Source: Liolophura sinensis
Taxonomy: Eukaryota > Mollusca > Polyplacophora > Chitonida > Chitonidae
Direction of reading: 5' to 3'
NCBI RefSeq assembly: GCF_032854445.1
Contig: NC_088297.1
Location: 14,313,335 to 14,377,334 of the forward strand
Length of the DNA stretch: 64,000 bases
Below the pieces are notes generated by a model. That model was given only the letters and a program-made list of their open reading frames with translations, was not told where the DNA came from and searched no databases. Position numbers and translations under genes: made by a program. Numbering within the stretch: the stretch's first letter is position 1; the number at the start of each line of letters is the position of its first letter. Below are positions 12,169 to 24,449 of this stretch, piece by piece.

Positions 12169-15100
12169 ATTGTCTTAGTAAACTGTCTAAACATGTATTC
12201 AAGAACGAAGGAGTTACCCTCTGTTAGAATTTTGTCTTAGCAGACTGTCTGTTCATGTATTCAAGAACAAAAAAATTGGACCTTTGTTAAAGGCTTGTCT
12301 TAGCAAACTGTCTGTACATGTATTCAGGAACAAAAAAATTGGACCTTTGTTAAAGGCTTGTCTTAGCAAAGTGTCTGTACATGTATTCAGGAACAAAAAA
12401 GTTGGACCTTTGTTAAAGGCTTGTCTTAGTAAACTGTCTGTACATGTATTCAGGAACAAAAAAAATGGACCTTTGTTAAAGGCTTGTCTTAGCAAACTGT
12501 CTGTACATGTATTCAGGAACAAAAAAAATGGACCTTTGTTAAAGGCTTGTCTTAGCAAACTGTCTAAACATGTATTCAGGAACAAAAAAAATGGACCTTT
12601 GTTAAAGGCTTGTCTTAGCAAACTGTCTAAACATGTATTCAGGAACAAAAAAGTTGGACCTTTGTTAAAGGCTTGTCTTAGTAAACTGTCTGTACATGTA
12701 TTCAGGAACAAAAAAAATGGACCTTTGTTAAAGGCTTGTCTTAGCAAAGTGTCTGTACATGTATTCAGGAACAAAAAAGTTGGACCATTGTTAAAGGCTT
12801 GTCTTAGTAAACTGTCTAAACATGTATTCAAGAACCAAAAAGAGTTACCCTCTGTTAGAAGTTTGTCTTAGCAGACTGTCTGTACATGTATTCAGGAACA
12901 AAAAAATTGGACCATTGTTAAAGGCTTGTCTTAGCAAAGTGTCTGTACATGTATTCAGGAACAAAAAAGTTGGACCTTTGTTAAAGGCTTGTCTTAGTAA
13001 ACTGTCTGTACATGTATTCAGGAACAAAAAAAATGGACCTTTGTTAAAGGCTTGTCTTAGTAAACTGTCTAAACATGTATTCAAGAACCAAAAAGAGTTA
13101 CCCTCTGTTAGAAGTTTGTCTTAGCAGACTGTCTGTACATGTATTCAGGAACAAAAAAATTGGACCTTTGTTAAAGGCTTGTCTTAGCAAACTGTCTGTA
13201 CATGTATTCAGGAACAAAAAAATTGGACCTTTGTTAAAGGCTTGTCTTAGCAAACTGTCTGTACATGTATTCAGGAACAAAAAAAATGGACCTTTGTTAA
13301 AGGCTTGTCTTAGTAAACTGTCTAAACATGTATTCAAGAACCAAAAAGAGTTACCCTCTGTTAGAAGTTTGTCTTAGCAGACTGTCTGTACATGTATTCA
13401 GGAACAAAAAAATTGGACCTTTGTTAAAGGCTTGTCTTAGCAAAGTGTCTGTACATGTATTCAGGAACAAAAAAATTGGACCTTTGTTAAAGGCTTGTCT
13501 TAGCAAACTGTCTGTACATGTATTCAGGAACAAAAAAAATGGACCTTTGTTAAAGGCTTGTCTTAGCAAAGTGTCTGTACATGTATTCAGGAACAAAAAA
13601 GTTGGACCTTTGTTAAAGGCTTGTCTTAGTAAACTGTCTAAACATGTATTCAAGAACCAAAAAGAGTTACCCTCTGTTAGAAGTTTGTCTTAGCAGACTG
13701 TCTGTACATGTATTCAGGAACAAAAAAATTGGACCATTGTTAAAGGCTTGTCTTAGCAAACTTTCTGTGCATGAATTCAAGAACCAAAGAGTTAGACTTT
13801 TGTCAGAGGCTTGTCCTAGCAAACTGTGGGCATGTATTCAAGAACCAAGGAGTTAGACCAGTGTCAGAGGTTTGTCTTAGCAAACTGTCTGTACATGTAT
13901 TCAAGAACCAAGGAGTTAGACCAGTGTCAGAGGCTTGTCTTAGCAAACTGTCTGTACATGTATTCTAAGAACCAAGGAGTTAGACCAGTGTCAAAGGTTT
14001 GTCTTAGCAAACTGTCTGTACATGTATTCAAGAACCAAGGAGTTAGACAGGTGTCAGAGGCTTGTCTTAGCAAACTGTTTGTACATGTATTCAAGAACCA
14101 AGGAGTTAGCCTTTGTCAGAGGTTTGTCCTAGCAAACTGTGGGCATGTATTCAAGAACCAAGGAGTTAGACCAGTGTCAGAGGTTTGTCTTAGCAAACTG
14201 TCTGCACATGTATTCAAGAACCAAGGAGTTAGACAGGTGTCAGAGGCTTGTCTTAGCAAACTGTCTGTACATGTATTCTAAGAACCAAGGAGTTAGACTG
14301 GTGTCAGAGGCTTGTCTTAGCAAACTGTCTGTACGTGTATTCAAGAACCAAGGAGTTAGACCAGTGTCAGAGGTTTGTCTTAGCAAACTGTCTGTACATG
14401 TATTCTAAGAACCAAGGAGTTAGGCGGGTGTCAGAGGTTTGTCTTAGCAAACTGTCTGTACGTGTATTCAAGAACCAAGGAGTTAGACCGGTGTCAGAGG
14501 TTTGTCCTAGCAAACTGTGGGCATGTATTCAAGAACCAAGGAGTTAGACCGGTGTCAGAGGCATGTCTTAGCAAACTGTGGGCATGTATTCAAGAACCAA
14601 GGAGTTAGCCCAGTGTCAGAGGTTTGTCCTAGCAAACTGTGGGCATGTATTCAAGAACCAAGGAGTTAGACTAGTGTCAGAGGTTTGTCCTAGCAAACTG
14701 TCTGTACATGTATTCAAGAACCAAGGAGTTAGACCAGTGTCAGAGGTTTGTCTTAGCAAACTGTCTGTACATGTATTCAAGAACCAAGGAGTTAGCCCAG
14801 TGTCAGAGGTTTGTCTTAGCAAACTGTCTGTACGTGTATTCAAGAACCAAGGAGTTAGACCAGTGTCAGAGGTTTGTCTTAGCAAACTGTGGACATGTAT
14901 TCAAGAACCAAGGAGTTAGACCGGTGTCAGAGGTTTGTCTTAGCAAACTGTGGACATGTATTCAAGAACCAAGGAGTTAGCCTTTGTCAGAGGTTTGTCC
15001 TAGCAAACTGTAGTCATGTATTCAAGAACCAAGGAGTTAGCCTTTGTCAGAGGTTTGTCTTAGCAAACTGTCTGTACATGTATTCAAGAACCAAGGAGTT

Positions 15101-15960
15101 AGACCGGTGTCAGAGGTTTGTCTTAGCAAACTGTCTGTACATGTATTCAAGAACCAAGGAGTTAGACCAGTGTCAAAGGTTTGTCTTAGCAAACTGTCTG
15201 TACATGTATTCTAAGAACCAAGGAGTTAGACGAGTGTCAGAGGTTTGTCCTAGCAAACTGTCTGTACATGTATTCAAGAACCAAGGAGTTAGACCAGTGT
15301 CAGAGGTTTGTCCTAGCAAACTGTAGTCATGTATTCAAGAACCAAGGAGTTAGCCTTTGTCAGAGGTTTGTCTTAGCAAACTGTCTGTACATGTATTCAA
15401 GAACCAAGGAGTTAGCCCAGTGTCAGAGGTTTGTCCTAGCAAACTGTGGGCATGTATTCAAGAACCAAGGAGTTAGACCGGTGTCAGAGGTTTGTCTTAG
15501 CAAACTGTCTGTACGTGTATTCAAGAACCAAGGAGTTAGCCCAGTGTCAGAGGTTTGTCCTAGCAAACTGTGGGCATGTATTCAAGAACCAAGGAGTTAG
15601 ACCGGTGTCAGAGGCATGTCTTAGCAAACTGTGGGCATGTATTCAAGAACCAAGGAGTTAGACCAGTGTCAGAGGTTTGTCTTAGCAAACTGTTTGTACA
15701 TGTATTCAAGAACCAAGGAGTTAGCCCAGTGTCAGAGGTTTGTCTTAGCAAACTGTCTGTACATGTATTCAAGAACCAAGGAGTTAGACCAGTGTCAGAG
15801 GTTTGTCTTAGCAAACTGTCTGTACATGTATTCAAGAACCAAGGAGTTAGACCGGTGTCAGAGGTTTGTCCTAGCAAATTGTCTGTACATGTATTCAAGA
15901 ACCAAGGAGTTAGACCGGTGTCAGAGGCTTGTCTTAGCAAACTGTCTGTACATGTATTCC
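12169..15960 (+). repeat. 63-bp tandem satellite, about 60 units, two subfamilies
   Basis: The unit core is TTGTCTTAGCAAACTGTCTG followed by TACATGTATTCA. Subfamily 1 (about 12240-13760) has AGGAACAAAAAAATTGGACC spacers. Subfamily 2 (about 13770-15960) has AGAACCAAGGAGTTAGACC and scattered short units with GTGGGCATGT in place of GTCTGTACATGT. In subfamily 1 a variant unit (CAAAAAGAGTTACCCTCTG) recurs at about 12832, 13085, 13338 and 13654, a higher-order period of 253, 253 and 316 bp. Because 63 is a multiple of three, long reading frames appear on both strands; they are not evidence of genes. Confidence 0.97.
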
Positions 15961-16800
15961 CTACATCTGACCATATGGCAGTGCTTGTATGATCCTCACT
16001 TGATCCAGACAGCTTATAAACCAACCAAGTCTGGCATTTTATTACCATGTAACATGATGGCCAGTCTATGAAGCCTTCCATAAATGTTCTGTTTATCTAC
16101 AATCTAGGGCCTGTAATCTACCTCTTAGGAATGCCCCGTGAATTTATAAGTATATCTGCTCTGTCAAATCCATTTTTGCGGCTACTGTCCGGATTTTTGT
16201 AAGACTAGTCCATTGCCCATTTCTTCCATCATTCTTGTCTAATGGGAGTCTTGAGGAAGAGCTAACCTAAAGGTCCAAATAACAGTAGAACGCATCATTT
16301 TCTTCTGTGACGTTGCAGTGCGTCTGTACTTATACGTTTTATGAGCACACGCACACCGATAATTGTGACCTAATAAAGGAAAGAACAAATGAGTTCACAG
16401 CTTTGGACTGTCTTGATGCAGGCGCTGAGGGAGTTTTATGTGTTCCCCATTACCATACGCAGTGTACATTTTTTTTTTTTTTCGAATACCTAACTTTGCC
16501 CATCCTTGGGTTTTCGTTTTTGTATGTGACAAGTGTGAATTCAATTGGATGAACAGGTATCAAGAAATTTAGTTAAGGGAAGGACATATTCTGAATGTTT
16601 CCATTGCAAGATACATGTAAATATATTTGTATAGTAAACAAAATGGCTAAAGAGCAGTGATCTTGAATAGTATAAGATGGCCAGGTAAGACAAGTCTGCA
16701 GTTGAATTTCACATATCCAGATATAGGAGATTGTTTATGATATGAGAACTTACAGGTAGTTGCAGGAAGGAACTGTGTGACAAACTGTGACATACTATTT
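15961..16800. other. No gene seen
   Basis: Unique-looking sequence between the 63-bp satellite and a truncated SINE; poly-T at 16470-16482. Confidence 0.5.
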
Positions 16801-16811
16801 ACATGTAAAGA

Positions 16812-16963
16812 AGTGGGAAGGTCTTCCAGCAACCTGTGAATGGTCGTGGGTCCCCCCTGGGCTCTGCCCAGTTTCCTCCCACTATAATGCTGGTTGCCGT
16901 TTTATAAGTGAAATATTCTTGAGTACGGCGTAAAACACCAATCAAATAAATAAATAAATACAT
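16812..16963 (+). mobile_element. SINE A, 5'-truncated copy with 11-bp target duplication
   Basis: ACATGTAAAGA flanks it (16801-16811 and 16964-16974). The tRNA head is absent; the copy starts in the middle (GTGGGAAGGTCTTCCAGCAA) and ends with an AAAT repeat. This is typical incomplete target-primed reverse transcription. Confidence 0.92.
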
Positions 16964-16974
16964 ACATGTAAAGA

Positions 16975-19546
16975 TTGTTTCCGTAAAAGGTCTAATTTTT
17001 TAAGGCTTTCGGTGGTGACTCCTAGGTTTTCTGTGTCAAGCTTTCACTTCCTGATTAAAACGAAGTTTTGAGATATTTCAGTTTCATTAACTATAGACCT
17101 GTGTACAGCATGCAAGTTAAAGGTTGTCACATCTTGTGGTGTCTTAGGCGTTGTTACCAAAAACAAACAACAGGCAACTCATTTGTTGTTTCAGACTTTA
17201 CCAATATACTTTTCTACTGACTTTACTTTTTAGACACGTGCTTAACCATTTTCAAGAGCTTGTAGGAATTTGAAGACAAAACTTCTCCCAAAAAAGAAAG
17301 AAAGAATCAGAGGAGAACATTCCTTTATTTCAGAAGTGCCATTCAGCAGAGTATGATAAGAGCTTTAGAACAAAAAAAGAAGGTTTTAGCATTCCAACAT
17401 CACGCGACTTAACTATTGTCTGGGGCACCAAGTCCTCTGCCAACAGCGCCCCTCCTCCCCTGACCCCCTGCCAACCCTCTGCATTTGCCCACCATTATAC
17501 CCTTTTCCCCAGCTAACACCATGGGTGTGCCATCATCTGTGCTCTGACATTTACACAACTGTACCACAGAACCTGTACCATCTGCCAATAGACTTATCAT
17601 TGACATAATTTTATTGTACTACCTCTGCCCAGAGAATGGCAATCTGATCTGGCCCCCAAAAGGGCATAGCTGTTCCCCAGCATCCCACGGATCCAGAGAA
17701 AACATCCACGCTATCTGCCGTAGTGCGTGCTTGCACAATCGGATCAGTTTTCGAGACGCCACTTGCTGCACAGCGCTCTCTTCCTGTTGCAGTGATAGAC
17801 GGCAGGCGATTCTCCTTGTCCCATCTGTTGTCTTGGTGGCTCATGAATGTCTGCAACAAATATTTATGAATCTGATATGTTATTTTGGTGATAAAACTCT
17901 GCTTGTAAATCATAATTATGTGAATATTGCAAGGCGTACAGAATATGTTTAATCCACTACTGGTATGATTACCATTTGTCCGTGATGGTTTGTCAAGGAT
18001 CAGTTTTCCAGAGTTGTCTTCCAAGCAGTTTGTTATTCTGATTAAATTGAAAATTGCTCCATGACTTCAGTTAGACAAGTCTCAAACCAAGTTCGAGATT
18101 TTGGCCATTTCATCCATAGTCAACTAAATTATGGGCTGTTTTTATTTCAGGTGTTGACTTTGATATACGTGATACAGCTATTATTCGGCTCAAACTCCAG
18201 TAGCAGTACTTCTCAGAGTGTTTATTTTTCTTGAGTGCAGCTTTCTTCTCGTCAGGAAGAAGAGAAATTTTGAGTGAATCAGAAGATTTAGATTCTAAAA
18301 AGCTTACTGCGTGCCACTTAAAATTTACCAGGGACAACACATAACTGGTGAAATATGGCCTCCTGTCAATTTATTTGTACTGTTATTTTAAATGCTTAAA
18401 TAGTAACAAATTACACGTCCCCTCAGACCATGGGTTAAGGAGAATTAGGTAAAAAAAAAATTGAATGATGTTGTTTGCAGTTCATTAGTTGCTTAACGAT
18501 TTTAAAAAACCCGGTCAAAAATATCTGAAACACAAAATTGCGGGAGCAGATTCCATTTGTGGTACTCATGACGGAGAAGGATGGGGTGATGTCAAGGACT
18601 CCTGCTGTAGTGTTATGATCGGAATCCTGCATGGAGTGTGGCACTTTAGAAGGAAAAAATCTTGTGGTTAAAGACTGTCTCCATTTTTTTTTTTTTTTTT
18701 TTTTTGTGACTGTGCATGCCCAGCTGTGTGGGTATCATATGTCTTTGAGGCAAAGGTTACCCCCTTGAGACAGTTCCCCCAAGGACAGTTAAAAGGGCCA
18801 CAGCCACTCTATCTGAAAGACATGTTATCATAAGGGGTACTCTGAGGGCTGAAAGTGCCTGATATATAGGTCATGAGGGGACCCCCCCAAGAGGGCGACA
18901 GAGTACCCCGACTGGGTGCAGCAGTGTGAAGGGACAGTCAGGATAAGGTACTGGGTTTGAGATGTAAATAACGTATGTTTTATCAGCAGCTGGGGCAGTG
19001 TTTTTTTGTTTTTCTTTCTTCTTTTTTTCAATTTCATGTTCTTGCTCAGCTTCGTAAACATGTATATGTATTTAGATTTCACAACAACAACAACAGTGGT
19101 TTTATTGGTTGACGCGTGTAATGCAAACTTAAACATTTGTGATAATTTGGTGTATACAATAAAACATAAAAAATTATGAAAGGAATTCCTGTCATAACGA
19201 CAGACGCTGTACCGGATCTGTAAAATAATAATACAGGAAGCCTTCTAAATCAAACCAGTCACCAGAGGTCAGAATATTGACAATATTAATTTGCCTACCC
19301 CATTTTATGAGTAGGAGTCCTTTAGAACAAAACCTTGGGTAATTTCCACATGGCTTTTGCTTGCTGTGATGTGAATTTATTCATGATGGTGTCCGGGTAG
19401 GGGGGACACAATTTACTATACAGTCCTCCAAGATGTGCAAAACAGATATTGATACTTTGAAAATTAATTATGATATCATTAGCCAATCCAGCCTACCCCA
19501 GTTCTTTATTCATGTTGCCATTCTTTAAAAAGCAACAAATACTTAG
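16975..19546. other. No gene seen
   Basis: Frames around 17400-18020 overlap on both strands without family resemblance. Poly-T at 18686-18705. Probably intronic. Confidence 0.5.
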
Positions 19547-19640
19547 GAATGAATGAATGAATGATGTTGGCTTAACACAAGGCTGATAATATTTTGACCA
19601 GGTCATGGCCACAAATGCTTTGGAGCTAATTTTGGTAATA
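19547..19640 (+). repeat. GAAT-repeat dispersed element (family E), fragment
   Basis: GAATGAATGAATGAATGATG, TTGGCTTAACACAAGGCTGA. Only the head end is recognisable. Confidence 0.5.
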
Positions 19641-19744
19641 CTTAAATGACATCATGTCATTGAAACACTTCTTCGGACTTTTTATTTTGACAGGGTGTAA
19701 TTCTACACTTCATAAGTACATAGCATTGTAGTTGAATTCCTCAA

Positions 19745-19920
19745 CCTTTTCACAGGTGAAAGAGCAACTTTTACATGGCAATTTATGCTCACTTTTAAGT
19801 TGACTGTGGTGACAAAACTACTTTGGTTGGATAAACCAATTTCAAGGCTTCACAAAAAGTGTCATTTTAACCATCTACACAGATTAATGCCTTTAGAGTT
19901 ATGTACAGCTGGAATTCATT
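19745..19920 (+). repeat. Dispersed repeat D2
   Basis: CAACCTTTTCACAGGTGAAA, CTTTGGTTGGATAAACCAAT, TTTCAAGGCTTCACAAAAAG, AGATTAATGCCTTTAGAGTT. Related copies are at 31085-31235, 31925-32150 and possibly 34548-34615 and 20285-20345 (-). Confidence 0.65.
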
Positions 19921-20589
19921 TTCATGGATTTTCTCCACGATTATGTTCGCGGGAATTCATTTTGGTGTATTTAAGAGAATACTGAAAAACAAATCTTAAA
20001 ACCTTCCAAGATATAATATGGCCAAAATTGTTTTGTTTTATACCCACCAAGCTTTAGCACCAGAGTTGTGTATATTTAAACCATAATTTTCCTTCCCTGC
20101 TGTTAAAAAGTTAGCTGGCCCGTCGGGCTTTCTTACAGCAACTCCCGTCACCCTGGCAAAGATTTCCCTTCATTAGTACTACCACCTGTAGTATATGATT
20201 CAGTATTAGAAATTTTTTTCGCTGGAATTATTTTTCGCCGTAAATTATCAACCAGGAAAATGACTTCCACACTAAAATTAAGTAGTTCACAGTATGATAA
20301 AATAAACACCTTGCACAAATGTGAAAAGGTTGAAGAATTATAGTAATGGAATGGGCCAATGTATCGAAAAGCTTGTGGTGGTTACAGCAAGCTTTCTCGA
20401 GGTAGAGCTTGCCAACTTTATGATTTCCGTCTCTAAAAGCAGGGCACCCACTAGTCTCTAACATCCTTAAAAGTATTTTGTTTAGCATATTGTTAAATGA
20501 CACAATTTGCTTGACTCTGATTGATTCATCCATTTTATATGGCCACTTGAGAGACTTTTGTGAAGATTGATTAAGTTTTTATCAGAAAA

Positions 20590-20676
20590 CTTCATATGTG
20601 AGAAGGTCTGCCAGCAATCTAAGTGAAATATTCTTGAGTACGGCGTAAAACACCAATAAAATAAATAAATAAATAA
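20590..20676 (+). mobile_element. SINE A, short internally deleted copy
   Basis: GGTCTGCCAGCAATCT is joined directly to AAGTGAAATATTCTTGAGTA, so the central GT/CCC block is missing. The flanks share ATCAGAAAA (20581-20589 and 20677-20685). Confidence 0.88.
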
Positions 20677-20685
20677 ATCAGAAAA

Positions 20686-23277
20686 AACTTAAATGTTGGC
20701 ATTAAAAGTATCACTTTACAGCCTTCATGTGATTCCGGAGTTTCATTTTTACATGCCAAGCTTTCTTTGAATTGCTTGAATTTTATGTGCTGAGGCTGAA
20801 AAATAAGGTTATGTACAAAGGGGTAAGAAATTAATGGCATGGAGATTTAAGGACTTAGAATAGAGAATGAACATGTTTCATGTACATGAAACAATACGTA
20901 AATATGTTAAGAAATACAAGAAATGTAAAAATGTATGAAAAAATGTTCTAAGGAATTCTTCTGTTGTCAGCTGGTTACATTATGACTGTGTACAGAAGTG
21001 TAGCTGTACAACCACACACACCAGCTTCCCCTCCCCTGTCCCTTATCCCCCCACCCCACACCATCCCATGTGTTGATGTTACCCACCATCTGGACAAGTA
21101 TCCCAAAGACTAGTCAGAAGAGTGAGGAAATCTGCTACAAAGGCTATGCTCATAGTAACAGGGTTCACCAAGCCCTTCTGAATATGCAGTAGTCTTATAC
21201 TGAGTAAACATTCTAAAAATGACACTGTAATTCTTCAGTCTTTTTCTTTTATCTTTTTTTTTTGGCATGATTTTATGCAAGGTGTTTCTTTAAGTTTTCT
21301 TTGTGGACTTTGTGGATAAAAAATTATCCCCTTTTTTGTGAACCCTATAAATTGGTCAACCCAACCAGTGTAGTTTTGCCTGCAAAATTAAATTTAAAAA
21401 GTGAACAATAAGCACGCTGAAAGTCGCTCATTGATATATGCAAAAAGGTTGGAGAATTAGGGTGACGTCTTAATCCAGGTATTTAACTGTTTGTCTGCGT
21501 GACATGTGTAAGCATTGTTTGAACTGGCGACTCGATCTGTGATCAGTCCTATGACCAGCCCTGAAAGGTTGTCTATTCGCTCTTAATTTAACTTTCATGC
21601 CAAAAAATACAATTTTCAAGGCGAATAAAGGTCCTAAAATATTACTTTACCTGCAGAATCTTCTATTTGTCAGGTAGGATATTATCCTACCCTCTCATCA
21701 GCCCTTAAAATACTTTCTTTAGATCAGTGGAATGGTTGGAATCGGGTAAAATAAGTGACGTGGTAATGTATGAAAGTTTATGTTGAATACAGTATATGCT
21801 GTGTTCCAATTCAACTGGGCATGCAATGTGTGATTTGCTTGTTTCGTGTCTAATTTAATTGCGGTTTCTATTTCAGAGAATCCATGTAGATACAAAAAAC
21901 AAATCAAAAGGTCCCTGTTGTCTGGATAATTTAGAAGGGAAGACCTATTTTCTTCCCTTCTTTTCAAGTTTCATGTTTCTTTAACATGTTGAATTGGTAG
22001 TAAATAGGTAGTGAATAGTTTTCTGAGCTGAATGTTGTGATAAAAACAAAAATGGCTGTTAAAATGTCTTTTCTGAAAAGTTTTAATAGATCAGTATGAA
22101 GTTTCACAAACATTACCTTCTTGACATGACTATAACATTTTTTCTGTGAATGTGGCATTGCTCTTGAGGAAATACGGAAAAGTAATAGACTGGATCGTTC
22201 TGGACAGTCTTTACAAGATGTTTTGAAATCTTTTTACTGAATTTGGTTGGGTTTTTTTTTTTAGAGTATTTACGGTAAAGCAGATTCTTTTGTGAAGATA
22301 ATAAATGGGTGAGTGATTGGTGATGATGTCAGATAGACTGATGACTGATCTCTGCCAGTTATCTCCCATATGGTCACCAGACGGCCCAGAGAGGGAGATT
22401 GGGTTACCCCTGTCAATCACACTGACTGACAGCTCCACTGGTTACCACCCACATTCCAGGAAACAGCCAATGAGGTTTGTCTTTGATTGATGGGAGGGGA
22501 AGCTGTTTTCTGTCAAGAATCTGGCATCTGATTCATTGAAGACTGTAGATTTTCATTTCTTAACTGGTACATCTGTGTGGATGTAGACAAGAATAGTTCT
22601 TAAATGCTTGTGAAGATATGAATTGAGCCTTGTATCTTTTCAATCAAATGGAAACCAGAGCAGTCTGTAAAATCTATAATCAGTAAAGTGGCATCAGCAA
22701 TTCAGTCTGAGTTCAGCATTACAAGAAATGAAAAGCTCAGACTGTGCCAGTCTTGTGTTTGAAATATTTAAATTGGAGTGATGCAAAAATAAGGACCAAA
22801 AACATTGTAATGTTTCAGTCTCTTCCCTTCTTAAAGATAGAATAAAGATTGTGTTTATCCCATACACAGAACAGTATAAATCAACACTTGGACTATTTAA
22901 GAGAAAGTCAATTTCAGGCTGTAAAACTATCCATTTTTATTATTGACCATTTGGGTTTCTGAAAGACTTGTTTGTTCGAAGACACCCTTTATAAAACATT
23001 TGTTTCCTGAAGTCAGGTCCCAGTTGTTTGAAAATGTTTTAGCTAATACTGATATTAAGTGAATATTTGTATTTAAGATATTAACAAACTTCAGCAGCCT
23101 ATGCAGTTCTCCAAAGGCAAAGTATAACAACAAAAGACTTAGTTCACATATAATGTACTGTTATGCAATTGTTTTGGGGCTCAGTGCTAAATTGAAGACT
23201 TGGCTTAAAATTAGATCAAGTATTAGGTCTTAAACTATCTTTGAACAACTCATTCACCCCTCCTGCATGTATAGGCT
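20686..23277. other. No gene seen
   Basis: Only a D1 fragment (21595-21705) is recognised. CpG is almost absent through 22441-22900. Confidence 0.5.
21595..21705 (+). repeat. Dispersed repeat D1, fragment
   Basis: AAGGCGAATAAAGGTCCTAA, AATATTACTTTACC and GTAGGATATTATCCTACCCT. Confidence 0.55.
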
Positions 23278-23420
23278 TGAATGAATGAATGCATGAATGA
23301 ATGATTATGGCTTTACGACACATGGGTAGTATGTATAGGCATGAGTGATGTTGGGTGTCTATTCGGTATTTTAATACAGCAGTGACGGTGCACGGTGCCA
23401 GGGTCATACACAGCGTGGTG
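23278..23420 (+). repeat. GAAT-repeat dispersed element (family E)
   Basis: GAATGAATGAATGCATGAAT followed by GATTATGGCTTTACGACACA and TCGGTATTTTAATACAGCAG. Related GAATGAATGAATG + GGCTTAAC starts occur at 19547 and, inverted, at 29415-29505. Confidence 0.6.
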
Positions 23421-23654
23421 TAGTTAAGAACACCCTGCCCCATTCTGAACTCTCATCACCTCCTTCAGCAGGTTCTTCCACAGCTTAACAAGTCTGGTGG
23501 TCGGGGGAAAAAATAGTCCCTCATGAAATAGGTGCTGTAATCTGTCAGACTACAGGGTGGTCTTTAAGTAAGGTATATTACAGGTCTCAAAGTGGAGGTA
23601 GCTACATATAGCAGTGTCCAATGAGCAGAGCAATGTATTAGCAATCAGAAATAC

Positions 23655-23832
23655 CTGTCCAAACTTCAGGTCTTGGAGGTCAAGGCATCTGTCCAAACTT
23701 CAGGTCATGGAGGTCAAGGCTTCTGTCCAAACTTCAGGGCATGGAGGTCAAGGCATCTGTCCAAACTTCGGTCATGGAGGTCAAGGCATCTGTCCAAACT
23801 TTATGTCTTGGAGGTCAAGGCATATGTCCAAA
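23655..23832 (+). repeat. 34-bp tandem repeat, about 5 copies
   Basis: The unit is based on GGAGGTCAAGGCATCTGTCC plus AAACTTCAGGTCAT; later copies lose a base or diverge. Confidence 0.93.
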
Positions 23833-24449
23833 TTATATGTATATGCTGTGATTCAATGCATATTCCGTTCTGTGTACTCCACCTGAAGTTTAGCATCTTT
23901 CAGGTGACACATTATGCCAGCTTCTGATTAGTTTATTCACCTGATAGGGCCACTTTTAGAGTTCATTGGTGAATCTGATTAATTTCTTATCAGACAGACT
24001 TGAGTGTTGCTATGAAATGTACCATTTTAAGGTCTTTGTCAATACAAAACATTAGGTTGAAGACACTTTGGTGTGTGTCGCAACGTAAGAAACTGTTCAG
24101 ATATATTTCTGCTTAACCAGATTCAGTGTTTTTGTTTAATCTACTCTACCTGGATGGCTCAAAGTGTTCATTTCTACATTACTCATACTCCTTCCTTTTT
24201 TTTAACTGCCTCTGCAACCAACACTTTCAAGCATTCTGAGAGGACTAAGGGGTGTTATTGTTAATGATTTGCACAATTTTATGAAGCTTGCATCTTTAAT
24301 GGTACAGACAAATCTTTTTGTCTTCATTTTCATAATAATTTTATGCATAAATTCCATTGAAAAAAGTGCTTTAGTGGATGAAAAAGTGGAAGATTTACAG
24401 TAGGTGAAATACAGTATACACGTAGACCAATATATATGTATCTTTAAAC

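Noticed and set aside
12169-15960. CRISPR-like array
   Set aside because: Units are contiguous with no unique spacers, and the surrounding genes are eukaryotic with introns.
12253-16081. Many 70-195-codon frames on both strands with repeated LLKACLSKLSVHVF or FLNTCTDSLLRQAF
   Set aside because: They are translations of the 63-bp satellite in several frames; unit length divisible by three keeps them open. No start, splice or family support.
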